This document shows, piece by piece, positions 5,908 through 14,711 of a stretch of 15,929 nucleotides of DNA. The notes beneath the pieces were generated by a model that was not told the DNA's origin, did no database searches, and worked only from the letters and a program-made list of their open reading frames with translations. The stretch's first letter is position 1. Each line of letters begins with the position of its first letter. Source of the DNA: JAUVXY01 sp964392345 (lineage in GTDB: Bacteria; Actinomycetota; Humimicrobiia; Humimicrobiales; Humimicrobiaceae); the NCBI GenBank assembly GCA_964392345.1, contig CAYMPQ010000039.1, positions 1 through 15,929 on the forward strand. Direction: 5' to 3'. The translations under genes were made by a program, and so were the position numbers.

Positions 5908-6930
5908 ATGATGAAGGCAATGTTAGAAAAAATAATTAAAGGCGAGAACTTAACTCAAGACGAGGCACATAAGACCATGAAATTTATCATGGACGGCAGA
6001 GCAAATGACTGCCAGATTGCGGCTTTTCTCACTGCTTTAAAAATGAAAGGGGAGAGCATTGATGAGATAAGTGGTTTTTCCATGGCTATGCTGGAAAAAG
6101 CTAATAAGATAAAAACAAGGCATAAAAATGTAGTTGACACATGCGGCACTGGAGGAGATAAAAAAGGTACATTTAATATTTCTACCACAGCTGCCTTCAT
6201 AGCAGCTGGAGCCGGAGCGGTGGTAGCAAAGCACGGCAACAGGAGTGTTTCCAGTAAAAGCGGCAGTGCGGATGTACTGGAAGCGCTTGGAGTAAACATA
6301 AATCTTGAGTGCGGCAGTGTTGAAAAATGTATTGATGATATAGGGATAGGGTTTATTTTTGCTCCTAAGGCGCATATTGCCATGAAACACGTGGCAAAAG
6401 CAAGAAAAGATATGGGCATTAGCACTGTTTTTAATATCTTGGGGCCGATTACTAATCCAGCCATGGCGGATGGACGGGTTTTGGGAGTTTTTGACGATAA
6501 ACTAATAGATATTATGATTTATTCATTAAAAAATATAGGAGTAAGACGGGCATTTGTAGTTTATGGGCTGGAATCAATGGATGAGCTGTCTGTTTCTGGC
6601 AACAGTCTTATTGCAGAGCTAAACGACGGCAATGTTAAAAGATATGTTATTAATCCTGAAGAGCTGGGCTTTAAAAAATGCAGCATGGAAGAGCTAAAAG
6701 GCGGGGATGCAAAAGAAAATGCAAGGATTTTAACCAGTATCCTTGCCGGCAAGGAAAATGGTGCCAGAAGGGACTGTGCCGTCCTGAACGCTGCTGCAGC
6801 CATAGTAGCTGGTGGGAAGGCCGGCAGTCTTTCCAGCGGTATTGATATGGCAGCCAGCTCAATTAATAGCGGAAAGGCTCTGGATAAATTAAACAAGTTG
6901 ATTGAATTTACAAGTAAGTATAGCTCGTAA
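5908..6930 (+). CDS. trpD: Anthranilate phosphoribosyltransferase
   Basis: This 340-residue enzyme transfers the phosphoribosyl group of PRPP to anthranilate (second step of the pathway). Diagnostic motifs are the PRPP loop CGTGGD (79-84), NISTTAAF (90-97) and KHGNRSVSSKSGSADVLEAL (108-127), followed by HIAMKHVAKARKDMGISTVF and NILGPITNPA. The length is normal for the monofunctional enzyme, so it is not a TrpG-TrpD fusion. The frame opens at a GTG at 5899, but this lies inside the Shine-Dalgarno GAGGTGA (5896-5902). ATG 5908 is 5 bases downstream, and ATG 5911 is a close alternative. A 65-bp AT-rich gap separates it from trpE. Confidence 0.95.
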   Translation: MMKAMLEKIIKGENLTQDEAHKTMKFIMDGRANDCQIAAFLTALKMKGESIDEISGFSMAMLEKANKIKTRHKNVVDTCGTGGDKKGTFNISTTAAFIAAGAGAVVAKHGNRSVSSKSGSADVLEALGVNINLECGSVEKCIDDIGIGFIFAPKAHIAMKHVAKARKDMGISTVFNILGPITNPAMADGRVLGVFDDKLIDIMIYSLKNIGVRRAFVVYGLESMDELSVSGNSLIAELNDGNVKRYVINPEELGFKKCSMEELKGGDAKENARILTSILAGKENGARRDCAVLNAAAAIVAGGKAGSLSSGIDMAASSINSGKALDKLNKLIEFTSKYSS

Positions 6931-6990
6931 GGAAGGTTATAGAATTTTGAGAGCTGCAGCAGTAAAATATTGCAAGAAAAGGGGTAAATA

Positions 6991-7806
6991 TTGGAATATT
7001 TAAAAAAAATATTGATTGGTAAAAAGGAAGAAATAAAAGGTCTGCATAAAAATTTAAACAAAGAGGAAATTTTTTTAGAAAGGAAGCATGGAAATAAAGG
7101 CAGACTTATTAAAAATATTTTTAATAATAAGATAAATGTGATTGCAGAGATTAAAAAAGCATCTCCATCGCTTGGAACAATTAATGAATCAATGGATATT
7201 GAAAGGGTAGCCCTACTTTACACCAGGCATAAAAGCTTTATAAGGGGTATTTCAGTCGTTACCGAGCATGCCTATTTTAAGGGAAGTCCGGAATACATAA
7301 AAAGGGTTAAAAAAGTATCAGATTTACCAATTTTGCGAAAAGATTTTATTTTTAATGAGTATCAGGTATATGAAAGTGCAGTTTTAGGCGCAGATTGCAT
7401 TTTACTTATTAGTTCTATCCTGGGGCATAAAAAATTAAAAAAACTTTACAATGCGGGTAAAAGTTTGGAGCTGGATGTATTAGTTGAGATCCACAGTGAG
7501 GAAGAACTGGACAGGGCAGTTGACATAGGAGCAGGCTTTATCGGCATAAATAACAGGGATTTAAGAAGTATGAAAGTTGATACAGGCACTGCTCTGCGTA
7601 TTTTAGAATATGCACATAAAAAGGGCATAAAGGATAAGGCAATTGTATGCGAAAGCGGAATTAGCGGCGCAGAATATATTAAGGAGCTATTTAACAAAGG
7701 CATAAATACTTTTTTAATCGGCACCTATTTTATGAAGAGCGCAAATCTTGATGCTGCATTAAATAAATTAGAGGCGGAGCTTGGGAAAGAGAAAGGTGTT
7801 ACGTGA
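6991..7806 (+). CDS. trpC: Indole-3-glycerol phosphate synthase
   Basis: This 271-residue TIM-barrel enzyme closes the indole ring by converting CdRP to indole-3-glycerol phosphate. The catalytic set can be seen: E53 and K55 in IAEIKKASPS, K117 in ILRKDF, E166 in VEIHSEEEL, N187 in INNRDL, and E221 in CESGISG. The ILRKDFIFNEYQVYESAVLGAD region is typical of the family. The start is TTG at 6991, with a good AAAAGGGG (6977-6984) 6 bases upstream. No in-frame ATG gives a full N-terminus. It is monofunctional, since trpF is a separate gene. Its stop overlaps the trpF start by one base (TGATG), so the two are probably translationally coupled. Confidence 0.95.
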   Translation: MEYLKKILIGKKEEIKGLHKNLNKEEIFLERKHGNKGRLIKNIFNNKINVIAEIKKASPSLGTINESMDIERVALLYTRHKSFIRGISVVTEHAYFKGSPEYIKRVKKVSDLPILRKDFIFNEYQVYESAVLGADCILLISSILGHKKLKKLYNAGKSLELDVLVEIHSEEELDRAVDIGAGFIGINNRDLRSMKVDTGTALRILEYAHKKGIKDKAIVCESGISGAEYIKELFNKGINTFLIGTYFMKSANLDAALNKLEAELGKEKGVT

Positions 7807-8510
7807 TGTGGATAAAAATATGCGGGATTACAAATGAAGCGGATGCAGTGGGTATATCAAACTTAGGGGCAGATGCTCTGGGATTTATTTTGTCTACTGA
7901 TAGTCCAAGAAGAGTGGATGTGCGTAAGGCAAAAAAGGTTATGCATGTTTTAAGAAGTGAAGAGATTGCAGCTAAAAATAAAGTTTCAATAGTAGGGGTA
8001 TTTGTAAACGAAGAGGCAAACAGGGTTTTAGATGCCGCAGATGAACTTGCCCTGGACTATATCCAGCTTTCTGGAGACGAGGATATCGAGTACATAAGAA
8101 AAATTAAGATAATGTTAAGCAAAGGTATTAAAATTATAAAAACAGTAAGGATTAAAGATGATGCAGGGCTTGCAGAAGGTATCTTCAGAAAAATACAAAG
8201 TTTAAAAGGACTGGCAGACTTTTTCTTAGTGGATACTTTTAAAAAGGAGCTATACGGCGGTACGGGGAAATCTTTTAAATGGGATATTACAAAGGATTGG
8301 GGTTTGGAGCTTCCAATTATTTTATCAGGCGGCTTAAATTCAGAAAACGTAAGACAGGCAATAAACCTGGTAAAACCATTTGGTGTGGACGCGTCATCCA
8401 GGCTGGAGATTTATCCGGGAAAGAAAGATTTAGAAAAAGTAAAAAAATTTATTGAAACTGTAAGAGCAAGTCAGGGTGGAAAAATAAGGGGGGACATTGA
8501 TGGAAAATAA
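7806..8510 (+). CDS. trpF: Phosphoribosylanthranilate isomerase
   Basis: This 234-residue TIM barrel carries out the Amadori rearrangement of phosphoribosylanthranilate to CdRP. The catalytic Cys is C6 in KICGIT and the Asp is D143 in FFLVDTFKKE. Phosphate-binding loops are YGGTGKSFKW (150-159) and ILSGGLNSENV, followed by VDASSRLE. The start is ATG 7806, overlapping the trpC stop by one base; the GTG just before it at 7803 is a less likely alternative. Although trpF acts before trpC in the pathway, the order C then F is common in operons. The 3' end overlaps trpB by 11 bases. Confidence 0.95.
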   Translation: MWIKICGITNEADAVGISNLGADALGFILSTDSPRRVDVRKAKKVMHVLRSEEIAAKNKVSIVGVFVNEEANRVLDAADELALDYIQLSGDEDIEYIRKIKIMLSKGIKIIKTVRIKDDAGLAEGIFRKIQSLKGLADFFLVDTFKKELYGGTGKSFKWDITKDWGLELPIILSGGLNSENVRQAINLVKPFGVDASSRLEIYPGKKDLEKVKKFIETVRASQGGKIRGDIDGK

Positions 8511-9741
8511 GAAAAGCAGGAAAAATATGGACAGAGAAGGAAATAGCCTGCGCTGCGATAAGAGGCATGGAGGGTATTTTGGAATATACGGCGGGAAATA
8601 CGTACCTGAGATACTGATCGGAGCTTTGGCTGAATTGGAAAAAAATTATCTCAAATTTAAAAGGGATGAAAATTTTAAAAGAGAACTTTCATATTATTTA
8701 AAAAATTATGTTGGAAGGCCGACTCCTTTGTATTTTGCCAGCAGGCTTTCAAAATATTTGGGGAAGGCAAAAATTTACTTAAAAAGGGAAGACCTGTGCC
8801 ATCTTGGCGCCCACAAGATAAATAATACTATTGGGCAGGCACTGCTTGCTAAAAGGATGGGGAAGAAAAATGTGATTGCTGAGACCGGGGCAGGCCAGCA
8901 CGGAGTTGCAACTGCCGCAGCAGCAGCTCTTTTTAATTTAAATTGTAAAGTCTTTATGGGAAGTGAAGATACAAAAAGGCAGTCTTCTAATGTGTTTAGA
9001 ATGAAACTTTTGGGAGCAGAAGTGATAGAAGTAACTTCCGGCAGCAGAACTTTGAAAGATGCTGTAAATGAGGCAATTCGCTACTGGGTATCTCATGTTG
9101 ATGACACTTATTATGTTCCGGGTTCAGTAGTTGGGCCGCATCCTTATCCTACCATGGTAAGGGATTTCCAGGTTGTGATTGGAAAAGAAACTAAAAAGCA
9201 AATAATAGATGCAGAGGGAAAACTTCCTGATTATATTATAGCCTGCGTTGGGGGAGGCAGCAATTCTATTGGAATATTTTATCCTTTTTTAAAAAATTCC
9301 GATTCTGTTAACCTTGTAGGAGTGGAGGCAGGAGGAAAAGGCATAGAAACTCAAAAACATGGGGCTTCTCTGTCATTTGGAGACAAGGGAATTCTTCATG
9401 GTTCTTTTAGTTATGTTCTTCAGGATAAGTATGGCCAGATAAAAGAAGCTTACTCCATATCTGCTGGGCTGGACTATCCGGGAGTAGGACCCGAGCATGC
9501 TTACTTAAAGGATAAAGGAAAGGTAAAATATGAATATATACAGGATGTGGAAGCTTTAGAAGCATTTAAGGTGCTATCAGAATGCGAAGGCATAGTTCCA
9601 GCTTTGGAAAGTGCTCACGCAATAGCGTACGCAGCTAAAATTGCACCTAAATTAGACAAGAACAATATTATTGTTGTTAATCTCTCCGGGAGGGGAGACA
9701 AGGATATGGACACAGTTTATAAATTACTGGAAAATAAATAA
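8500..9741 (+). CDS. trpB: Tryptophan synthase beta subunit
   Basis: This 413-residue PLP enzyme joins indole and serine to make tryptophan. The Schiff-base lysine is K106 in HLGAHKINNT and the catalytic glutamate is E128 in ETGAGQHGVATA. The 22-residue spacing between them equals that of the Salmonella enzyme (K87, E109). The serine/phosphate loop GGGSNSIG, the SAGLDYPGVGPEH segment and the C-terminal LSGRGDKD are intact. The COMM-domain region resembles the TrpB1 type that partners TrpA. The N-terminus has roughly 20 extra polar residues before the usual GGYFGIYGGKYVPE start. ATG 8500 was chosen over TTG 8497 and is preceded by AAGGGGGG (8486-8493). It overlaps trpF by 11 bases. Confidence 0.96.
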   Translation: MENKKSRKNMDREGNSLRCDKRHGGYFGIYGGKYVPEILIGALAELEKNYLKFKRDENFKRELSYYLKNYVGRPTPLYFASRLSKYLGKAKIYLKREDLCHLGAHKINNTIGQALLAKRMGKKNVIAETGAGQHGVATAAAAALFNLNCKVFMGSEDTKRQSSNVFRMKLLGAEVIEVTSGSRTLKDAVNEAIRYWVSHVDDTYYVPGSVVGPHPYPTMVRDFQVVIGKETKKQIIDAEGKLPDYIIACVGGGSNSIGIFYPFLKNSDSVNLVGVEAGGKGIETQKHGASLSFGDKGILHGSFSYVLQDKYGQIKEAYSISAGLDYPGVGPEHAYLKDKGKVKYEYIQDVEALEAFKVLSECEGIVPALESAHAIAYAAKIAPKLDKNNIIVVNLSGRGDKDMDTVYKLLENK

Positions 9742-9794
9742 AATTAAATTTTAATGTAATTTTTTAGCATTTAAAAGTATAAAGGAAAATATAA

Positions 9795-10628
9795 ATGAAG
9801 AATATAAATAAAGCAGAAAAGATTACTGAGAGCAGAATTTGCAAAGTTTATAAAAAGTTAAGGCAGAGAAACGAAAAAGCTTTTATACCCTTTATTACCT
9901 GCGGATATCCAGATATGGAGAGCTATTTTAAATTGGCCCATGCTTTAGAAAAAAGCGGAGCCGATATTATAGAAATTGGGATCCCATTTTCAGATCCACT
10001 GGCTGATGGTCCAATAATCCAGGCCACTTCCAAAATTGCGCTTGAAAACGGAATAAACACAGATATAGTTTTAAACTCAGTTTCTACTATCAGAAAAGAG
10101 AGTAATATACCTATAGTTATTCTGACTTATTTTAATGCTGTCTACAGGTATGGTGTTGAAAGATTTTTATCAAGAGCAGCGGAAGCGGGGGTAGACGGAC
10201 TTATAATCCCCGATCTGCCTCTTGAGGAATTTTATAATTACAAACCCTTATTTAATGAAAATTGTATTGATAATGTGATGCTTGCTTCTCTTACGTCAAG
10301 CAGGCAAAGGCTGTCTAAAATTGCAGGCATGGGCAGCGGATTTATTTATTGCGTATCAGTAAAAGGGGTTACAGGTGTTAGAAATAAGATAGGCAGCGAA
10401 GTAAAGGATTTTCTAATAAGGCTGAGAGAAATAACAGATATGCCGCTGGCACTGGGATTTGGCCTTTCCAACAAACAACAGGTAAACAATATTAAGAAAT
10501 ATTGTGATGGAATTATAATGGGAAGCAAAATACTGTCTTTGCTGCTGGAGGCAGGCAGCTTTGAAGATGGATTGCGGGAAGTCGAGAGTTTCGCAGTGGG
10601 TATAAAAAAGGTATTAAAGAGTCGTTGA
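9795..10628 (+). CDS. trpA: Tryptophan synthase alpha subunit
   Basis: This 277-residue TIM barrel splits indole-3-glycerol phosphate and passes indole to TrpB through the subunit tunnel. The catalytic residues are E60 and D71 in IIEIGIPFSDPLADGP, with the same 11-residue spacing as E49 and D60 in Salmonella TrpA. FITCGYPD (33-40), FIYCVSVKGVTGVR and the phosphate-binding ALGFGLSNKQQV are also present. AAAGGA at 9781-9786 lies 8 bases before the ATG. A 53-bp AT-rich gap separates it from trpB. It is the last gene of the operon. A few extra N-terminal residues precede the usual start. Confidence 0.96.
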   Translation: MKNINKAEKITESRICKVYKKLRQRNEKAFIPFITCGYPDMESYFKLAHALEKSGADIIEIGIPFSDPLADGPIIQATSKIALENGINTDIVLNSVSTIRKESNIPIVILTYFNAVYRYGVERFLSRAAEAGVDGLIIPDLPLEEFYNYKPLFNENCIDNVMLASLTSSRQRLSKIAGMGSGFIYCVSVKGVTGVRNKIGSEVKDFLIRLREITDMPLALGFGLSNKQQVNNIKKYCDGIIMGSKILSLLLEAGSFEDGLREVESFAVGIKKVLKSR

Positions 10629-10650
10629 TATAATAAATATTGATAAATGT

Positions 10651-10701
10651 TCTGGAATTGAATCCACGGTCTATGAGTTACAAAAAATAGCTATTTCCAG
10701 A
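10651..10701 (+). other. Weak inverted repeat after trpA
   Basis: TCTGGAA (10651-10657) and TTCCAGA (10695-10701) form a 7-bp stem with a 37-base loop, 23 bases after the trpA stop. The long loop and the lack of an immediate T-run make it a poor terminator, yet it is the only candidate in this 379-bp gap (10629-11007) for ending the trp transcript. Confidence 0.2.
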
Positions 10702-10750
10702 GTGGAGTAAATTTAATCTTTTCATCTTAATTATTTCTCTCTTCTCTATG

Positions 10751-10903
10751 TCATGGGTAATGAGGGTGGATTTCTAAGGCAACAAGATTAGGATAAACCT
10801 GAATAAGTTCTTCAATTTTTAAATCTTCTTCGACAGTAAAAGCAACTTCAGTGCCACGGGAATCAGCACAAAAGAAGCGGCAATATTTTTTTAATTCCCC
10901 TAT
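10751..10903 (-). pseudogene. Possible minus-strand gene remnant (no start codon)
   Basis: On the minus strand, 50 codons are open between a TAA (10906-10904) and a TGA at 10753-10751. They read IGELKKYCRFFCADSRGTEV, then an acidic middle with VEEDLKIEELI, and end LEIHPHYP. The codon choice looks like that of a real gene, with many GAA/AAA/GTT codons. However, there is no ATG, GTG or TTG in the open part, and no ribosome site. I do not recognise the protein. It may be the 3' end of a lost gene or a chance frame. The promoter of the pilus operon lies over its 5' edge. Confidence 0.25.
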
Positions 10904-10931
10904 TTACATAAATACACATTAGTGTTATTAT
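10903..10931 (+). promoter_or_regulatory. Promoter of the Tad pilus operon
   Basis: TTTACA (10903-10908) and TATTAT (10926-10931) are separated by exactly 17 bases. The predicted start is near 10938, about 70 bases before cpaB. The genes downstream run on the same strand with short gaps or overlaps, so this promoter could serve them all. No operator was identified. Confidence 0.5.
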
Positions 10932-11007
10932 GTTTATGTTCAATAAGTAGTTTTTATTTTCTACTCTGGATATCGTTTATTAAATTAAGTTATGGCTGTT
11001 AATTGAA

Positions 11008-11763
11008 ATGAATAGAATAAATTTAATTTTAAGGCAAAAAATATTCAGCATTATCTTTATTTTAGTTTCTGTCCTGGGAGGATTTTTTATTTATTGGTAC
11101 GTAAGCAGTCTAAAGTCAAAAATTCCTGAGGACACACAGTACAGGGAAATATATATTGCCAAAGTTGATATCAGGAAGGGAGAGGAAATATCAGAAGATT
11201 TGCTGGAAAAGCAAAAATTGCCCGAATGCATTTTTAGTGAAAAATTTGTGCTGGACAAGGATCAAATATTAGGGAAAAAAGTTGGCAGTGACATCCTAAA
11301 AGGAGAAATTATTTTTGCAGACAAAGTTGAAGGGGCGGCACTAAGTCAGAGTTCAAATCTTAAATTTTCTTCTTATATTCCCAAAAATTTGAGGGCGGTA
11401 AGTATACCCATAAATTATTTTGGAGATAGCCCACTGTTAAGAGTGGGTGACAGAGTGGACATAATATCAACTTACTATGAATGCTCAGGAGGCGAGCTTA
11501 AGTCAGATACTATTCTGTCCGGTAAAGAAGTAGTTCTGGCTGAAAGTAACTTTGGCAGCAGTGCATCTGATTCCATGGGAGGTAGCGGTAGTTTTTTATC
11601 GGGCATGCCAATTGAAGAGGATTTCCGCAGCGGTAGTCTTAACAGTTTTATAATAATGACTTTTTACCTGGAGCCCAGCGAAGTTGAAATAATATTTTTA
11701 GCATTGGAAAGAGGCGTACTGAATTTATCCATATGCTCCCATAGTAGGGATGCCGGGTATTAG
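11008..11763 (+). CDS. cpaB: Tad pilus assembly protein CpaB/RcpC
   Basis: This 251-residue protein has one N-terminal membrane segment (about residues 11-31). A SAF domain follows (about 46-107), containing IYIAKVDIRKGEEISEDLL and ending near GEIIFADKV, and then the RcpC region starting LRAVSIPI (128-135) with LRVGDRVDIIS. The family sits in the cell envelope and takes part in Flp pilus assembly; in diderms RcpC is linked to the secretin channel. No secretin gene (rcpA/cpaC) is in view. The Shine-Dalgarno before ATG 11008 is poor, so initiation may be weak. Gly/Ser-rich residues (about 185-200) form a probable flexible linker. It is the first gene of the Tad cluster. Confidence 0.85.
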   Translation: MNRINLILRQKIFSIIFILVSVLGGFFIYWYVSSLKSKIPEDTQYREIYIAKVDIRKGEEISEDLLEKQKLPECIFSEKFVLDKDQILGKKVGSDILKGEIIFADKVEGAALSQSSNLKFSSYIPKNLRAVSIPINYFGDSPLLRVGDRVDIISTYYECSGGELKSDTILSGKEVVLAESNFGSSASDSMGGSGSFLSGMPIEEDFRSGSLNSFIIMTFYLEPSEVEIIFLALERGVLNLSICSHSRDAGY

Positions 11764-11795
11764 CAGATAAATAAACTTAAAATCAAAGGAATGTT

Positions 11796-12563
11796 ATGAC
11801 AAGATTAGAAAAAAATGAATCTAAAATAATACTATTTTCTGGAAGCAAGGGCGGATGCGGATGCAGCTTTGCTGCCAGTTGTGTTTCAGCTTATCTTGCG
11901 AGGAAAACAAATAAAAATGTGCTGCTTTTGGATTTAAATATTGGCAAAAAAGATAGCAGAATTATTTTTAACATAGAAGGCAAAGATGTTAGAGACTTGG
12001 GAGACATTGAAGATATTGTTAGCGAGCTGGACACATCTATTTTAAGAAGATTAGTTGTAAATTTTGACAGCAGTCTGAACTTGATACTTCCTTCTCTTAA
12101 GATTGAAAAGAATAAAATTTTTTGCGGCAAAAACTTAGAAGTTCTCCTGGATGTTTTAGGGAATAATTTTGACATTATCTGCATAGATTTCCCATATCAT
12201 CTGCTGGTGCATAACGAGTTAGATCTTATTGAATACGTAGATAAATTTATTATTGTTTCACTGGCTGACTTTATTTCGGTAAGCAATCTAAATTTATTGG
12301 CAGACAGTATTTGCTGCGATGACTTTTCCTATAGCCTGGATGTTGTAATTAATAAATTTAACATAAAGCCTTCTATCTCACCGTCCAGGCTAAGCAGTAT
12401 TTTAAATTACCCTGTAAAAGCTTTTATTCCCTATGACAGGGACATAGAACTCTTGTTTTTAAATAAAGGGCCTTTTCCTATTTTCAACTACAATCTTCGG
12501 ATAATAAGAAGCATTGCCGATCTTTCAGAAAGGGTTTATGAGGACTTAAATTATGGAGCCTAA
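11796..12563 (+). CDS. tadZ: Tad pilus localisation ATPase, CpaE/TadZ-like (MinD/ParA fold)
   Basis: This 255-residue P-loop protein belongs to the MinD/ParA-like family that places the Tad machinery at its site in the cell. The deviant Walker A is GSKGGCGCS (16-24). The signature lysine K18 is kept, but the lysine usual before S/T is replaced by cysteine (C23), a kind of change known in TadZ/CpaE proteins. VLLLDLN carries D46 (switch region) and FDIICIDFP carries the Walker B aspartate (D131). Many TadZ proteins are around 370-400 residues and have an N-terminal receiver-like domain; this one starts directly with the ATPase and lacks it. AAAGGA at 11785-11790 is 5 bases before the ATG. Its end overlaps tadA by 11 bases. 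Confidence 0.85.
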   Translation: MTRLEKNESKIILFSGSKGGCGCSFAASCVSAYLARKTNKNVLLLDLNIGKKDSRIIFNIEGKDVRDLGDIEDIVSELDTSILRRLVVNFDSSLNLILPSLKIEKNKIFCGKNLEVLLDVLGNNFDIICIDFPYHLLVHNELDLIEYVDKFIIVSLADFISVSNLNLLADSICCDDFSYSLDVVINKFNIKPSISPSRLSSILNYPVKAFIPYDRDIELLFLNKGPFPIFNYNLRIIRSIADLSERVYEDLNYGA

Positions 12564-13845
12564 AAGAAAAAATCATTCTTTTTCAAATTATTTCAGCAGA
12601 AAAATAGCAAAAAAATTTGAGCTTTGTGACGTAAAAACTCTAAATTCTGCACGAAAACTTGAGATAGTGGACAAATACATAAGAGAAATAATAGATAAAG
12701 AAAAAATAATAATTAGCGAAAGAGAAGTTGCAGGACTTATAAGAGAAATATGTGAGGACAGCTTTGGGTTTGGCCCTGTAAGTTATTTAATGGACAATGA
12801 CGAAGTAACTGAGATTATGATTAACAATTATGATGAAGTTTATATAGAGGAAAATGGAATAATTAAAAAAACAAAAGTTAAGTTTAAAAGCAATTCCTAC
12901 ATTAAAAATTTAGTTGAAAAAATATTAAGCCCGCTTGGGCTCAGGGTAGATGAAAGTTCTCCAATGGCCGACGCCAGGCTGGATGACGGCTCAAGGATAA
13001 ATGTTGTTCTTAGTCCAGTATCCTTAAATGATATGGTGGTTACAATAAGGAAATTCAGGAAAAAAATAATAGATATGGAAAGTCTTGAGAGAATGGGAAC
13101 CTTAAGCAGGAAAGTTTCAGATTTTATCAGGCTATGTGTGCAGGCTAAACTTAATATTATTGTGTCAGGCGCAACTTCAACGGGGAAGACAACTTTTCTT
13201 AATGTTATTTCTAACTTTATACCAGCTGGAGAAAGAATTATAACAATTGAAGATACGCTGGAGCTAAACTTAAATTTGCAGCATGTAGTAAAACTGGAAA
13301 GCAGGCCTCCGAACATAGAAGGCAAGGGAGAAATAACAATTAGGGACCTTGTTAGAAATTCGTTAAGAATGAGGCCGGATAGAATTATAGTTGGTGAAAT
13401 AAGAGGAGCAGAAGCGGTGGATGTTCTTCAGGCAATGAATACCGGCCACAGCGGGTCAATGGCTACAGTTCATGCCAATTCACCAACAGACTTAATCTCA
13501 AGATTGGAAACGATGCTTTTGATGGCAGGGCTGAACTTGAACCCTGATTCTGCGAGGAGGATGATAGCATCTTCGGTAGATATGATTATACATCTTAAAA
13601 GATTAACAAACGGGAGAAGATTGTTGTCCGGGATAAGCGAGATAGCTAATGGAAGTAAATCCATGGGCAGCAATGCTATTTTAGAAGTTAGAGATATTTT
13701 TAACATTAAAAACAAAAGCCTGAGTTCAGGCAATGGCTATGAAATTAATGACAACCTCATTTTTACCGGTTATAAACCTACTTTTATTACAAAGATCAAA
13801 AATGCAGGTTTTGATCTTAATTTTAAGGATGGTGAACTTGGATAA
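12553..13845 (+). CDS. tadA: Tad pilus assembly ATPase TadA/CpaF
   Basis: This 430-residue secretion ATPase of the VirB11/PulE type powers Flp pilus extension (and probably retraction) from the cytoplasm. The nucleotide-binding motifs are complete: Walker A GATSTGKTT (206-214), Asp box TIEDTLEL (231-238), Walker B region RIIVGEIRG (277-285) with E282, and His box TGHSGSMATVHANS (297-310). The N-terminal domain has FGFGPVSYLMDNDEVTEIMI (71-90), the usual CpaF segment, and PMADARLDDGSRIN (137-150). The length is normal. The start overlaps tadZ by 11 bases, and the 3' end overlaps the chosen tadB start, so translation is likely coupled. Confidence 0.95.
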   Translation: MEPKRKNHSFSNYFSRKIAKKFELCDVKTLNSARKLEIVDKYIREIIDKEKIIISEREVAGLIREICEDSFGFGPVSYLMDNDEVTEIMINNYDEVYIEENGIIKKTKVKFKSNSYIKNLVEKILSPLGLRVDESSPMADARLDDGSRINVVLSPVSLNDMVVTIRKFRKKIIDMESLERMGTLSRKVSDFIRLCVQAKLNIIVSGATSTGKTTFLNVISNFIPAGERIITIEDTLELNLNLQHVVKLESRPPNIEGKGEITIRDLVRNSLRMRPDRIIVGEIRGAEAVDVLQAMNTGHSGSMATVHANSPTDLISRLETMLLMAGLNLNPDSARRMIASSVDMIIHLKRLTNGRRLLSGISEIANGSKSMGSNAILEVRDIFNIKNKSLSSGNGYEINDNLIFTGYKPTFITKIKNAGFDLNFKDGELG

Positions 13846-14701
13846 TATTTTAATATCAATTTTAACTATTTTTACAATAGCAGCAAGTATCTGCGGATTT
13901 GGGATGATGATTTTTGAAGGTGGCTCAGGTTTAAATTTAGTATTTGCGAACAATAAAAACAGCAAAAGTGATAATTTCTGGAAGACCATATGCGGAAGAT
14001 ACAGCTGCTGCAGCGGTAAGAGTAAAAAAATATTTTCTGCAGCAATATGTGTAATCCTGAGCCTTTTGTTTTATTTATTATTCAGGAATTTTGTTTTGAG
14101 TGTGTTTATCAGCATATGCCTGACTATTTTTATTGCAAGTGAGCTCGAGAGTTTTAAGAATAAAAGAAAAAATCTTCTGCACAGGCAGTTGATTGAGTTT
14201 ATAAATAATATGATGGTGATGCTGAAGGCGGGCAGAACTGTGAGAAATATACTTAAGGATTCCACTGATTTGGCTAAAGATCCGCTTAGGATTTATTTAA
14301 ATGAATTAGTGCAGGAGCTGGAACTTAATTTCACGTTAGATTGTGCTTTGGATAATTTTTCAAAAAACTGCAAGAGCAAGGAAGTTAATCTTTTGGTAAG
14401 TGCCTTAGAGATAAATAATAAAATTGGAGGAGATTTAATATTTATATTGGGCCGTGTTGCCGGTACACTCCAGCATAGCCTGAAATTTAAATCTCAAATA
14501 AATACTATGACACTACAGAGCAGATACTCAGGAAACATTATTTCTTTTTTTCCAATTTTAGTTTTGATTTCATTATTTCTTTTTGCAGGAGATTCACTGA
14601 GAGCATTTTTTTCAACTGGCTTTGGAACAATCCTGGTTTTAGCAGGCGGATGTTTTGAGATAGTAGGAATTTTAGCAATCAAAAACATCATAAAACAGTG
14701 A
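13829..14701 (+). CDS. tadB: Tad pilus platform protein TadB
   Basis: This protein of about 290 residues has a type II secretion system F domain, beginning near LIEFINNMMVMLKAGRTVRN (121-140) and running through a helical region with EINNKIGGDL. There are hydrophobic membrane segments at about 7-28, 68-104, 240-262 and 267-288. With TadC it forms the inner-membrane platform on which TadA acts. The frame is open upstream to 13733, but that part lies inside tadA. I chose ATG 13829, which overlaps tadA by 17 bases. GTG 13832 and TTG 13838 (7 bases after AAGGATGGTG) are real alternatives that would shorten it by 1-3 residues. Confidence 0.88.
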   Translation: MVNLDNILISILTIFTIAASICGFGMMIFEGGSGLNLVFANNKNSKSDNFWKTICGRYSCCSGKSKKIFSAAICVILSLLFYLLFRNFVLSVFISICLTIFIASELESFKNKRKNLLHRQLIEFINNMMVMLKAGRTVRNILKDSTDLAKDPLRIYLNELVQELELNFTLDCALDNFSKNCKSKEVNLLVSALEINNKIGGDLIFILGRVAGTLQHSLKFKSQINTMTLQSRYSGNIISFFPILVLISLFLFAGDSLRAFFSTGFGTILVLAGGCFEIVGILAIKNIIKQ

Positions 14702-14711
14702 GATTAATTTT

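Noticed and set aside
5955..6464. Minus-strand open frames within trpD
   Set aside because: They lie opposite strongly conserved trpD motifs and have low-complexity, unlikely protein sequences.
13733..13828. Longer N-terminus for TadB starting at 13733
   Set aside because: It would overlap tadA by over 100 bases and adds residues unlike TadB; starts at 13829-13838 fit coupled translation.
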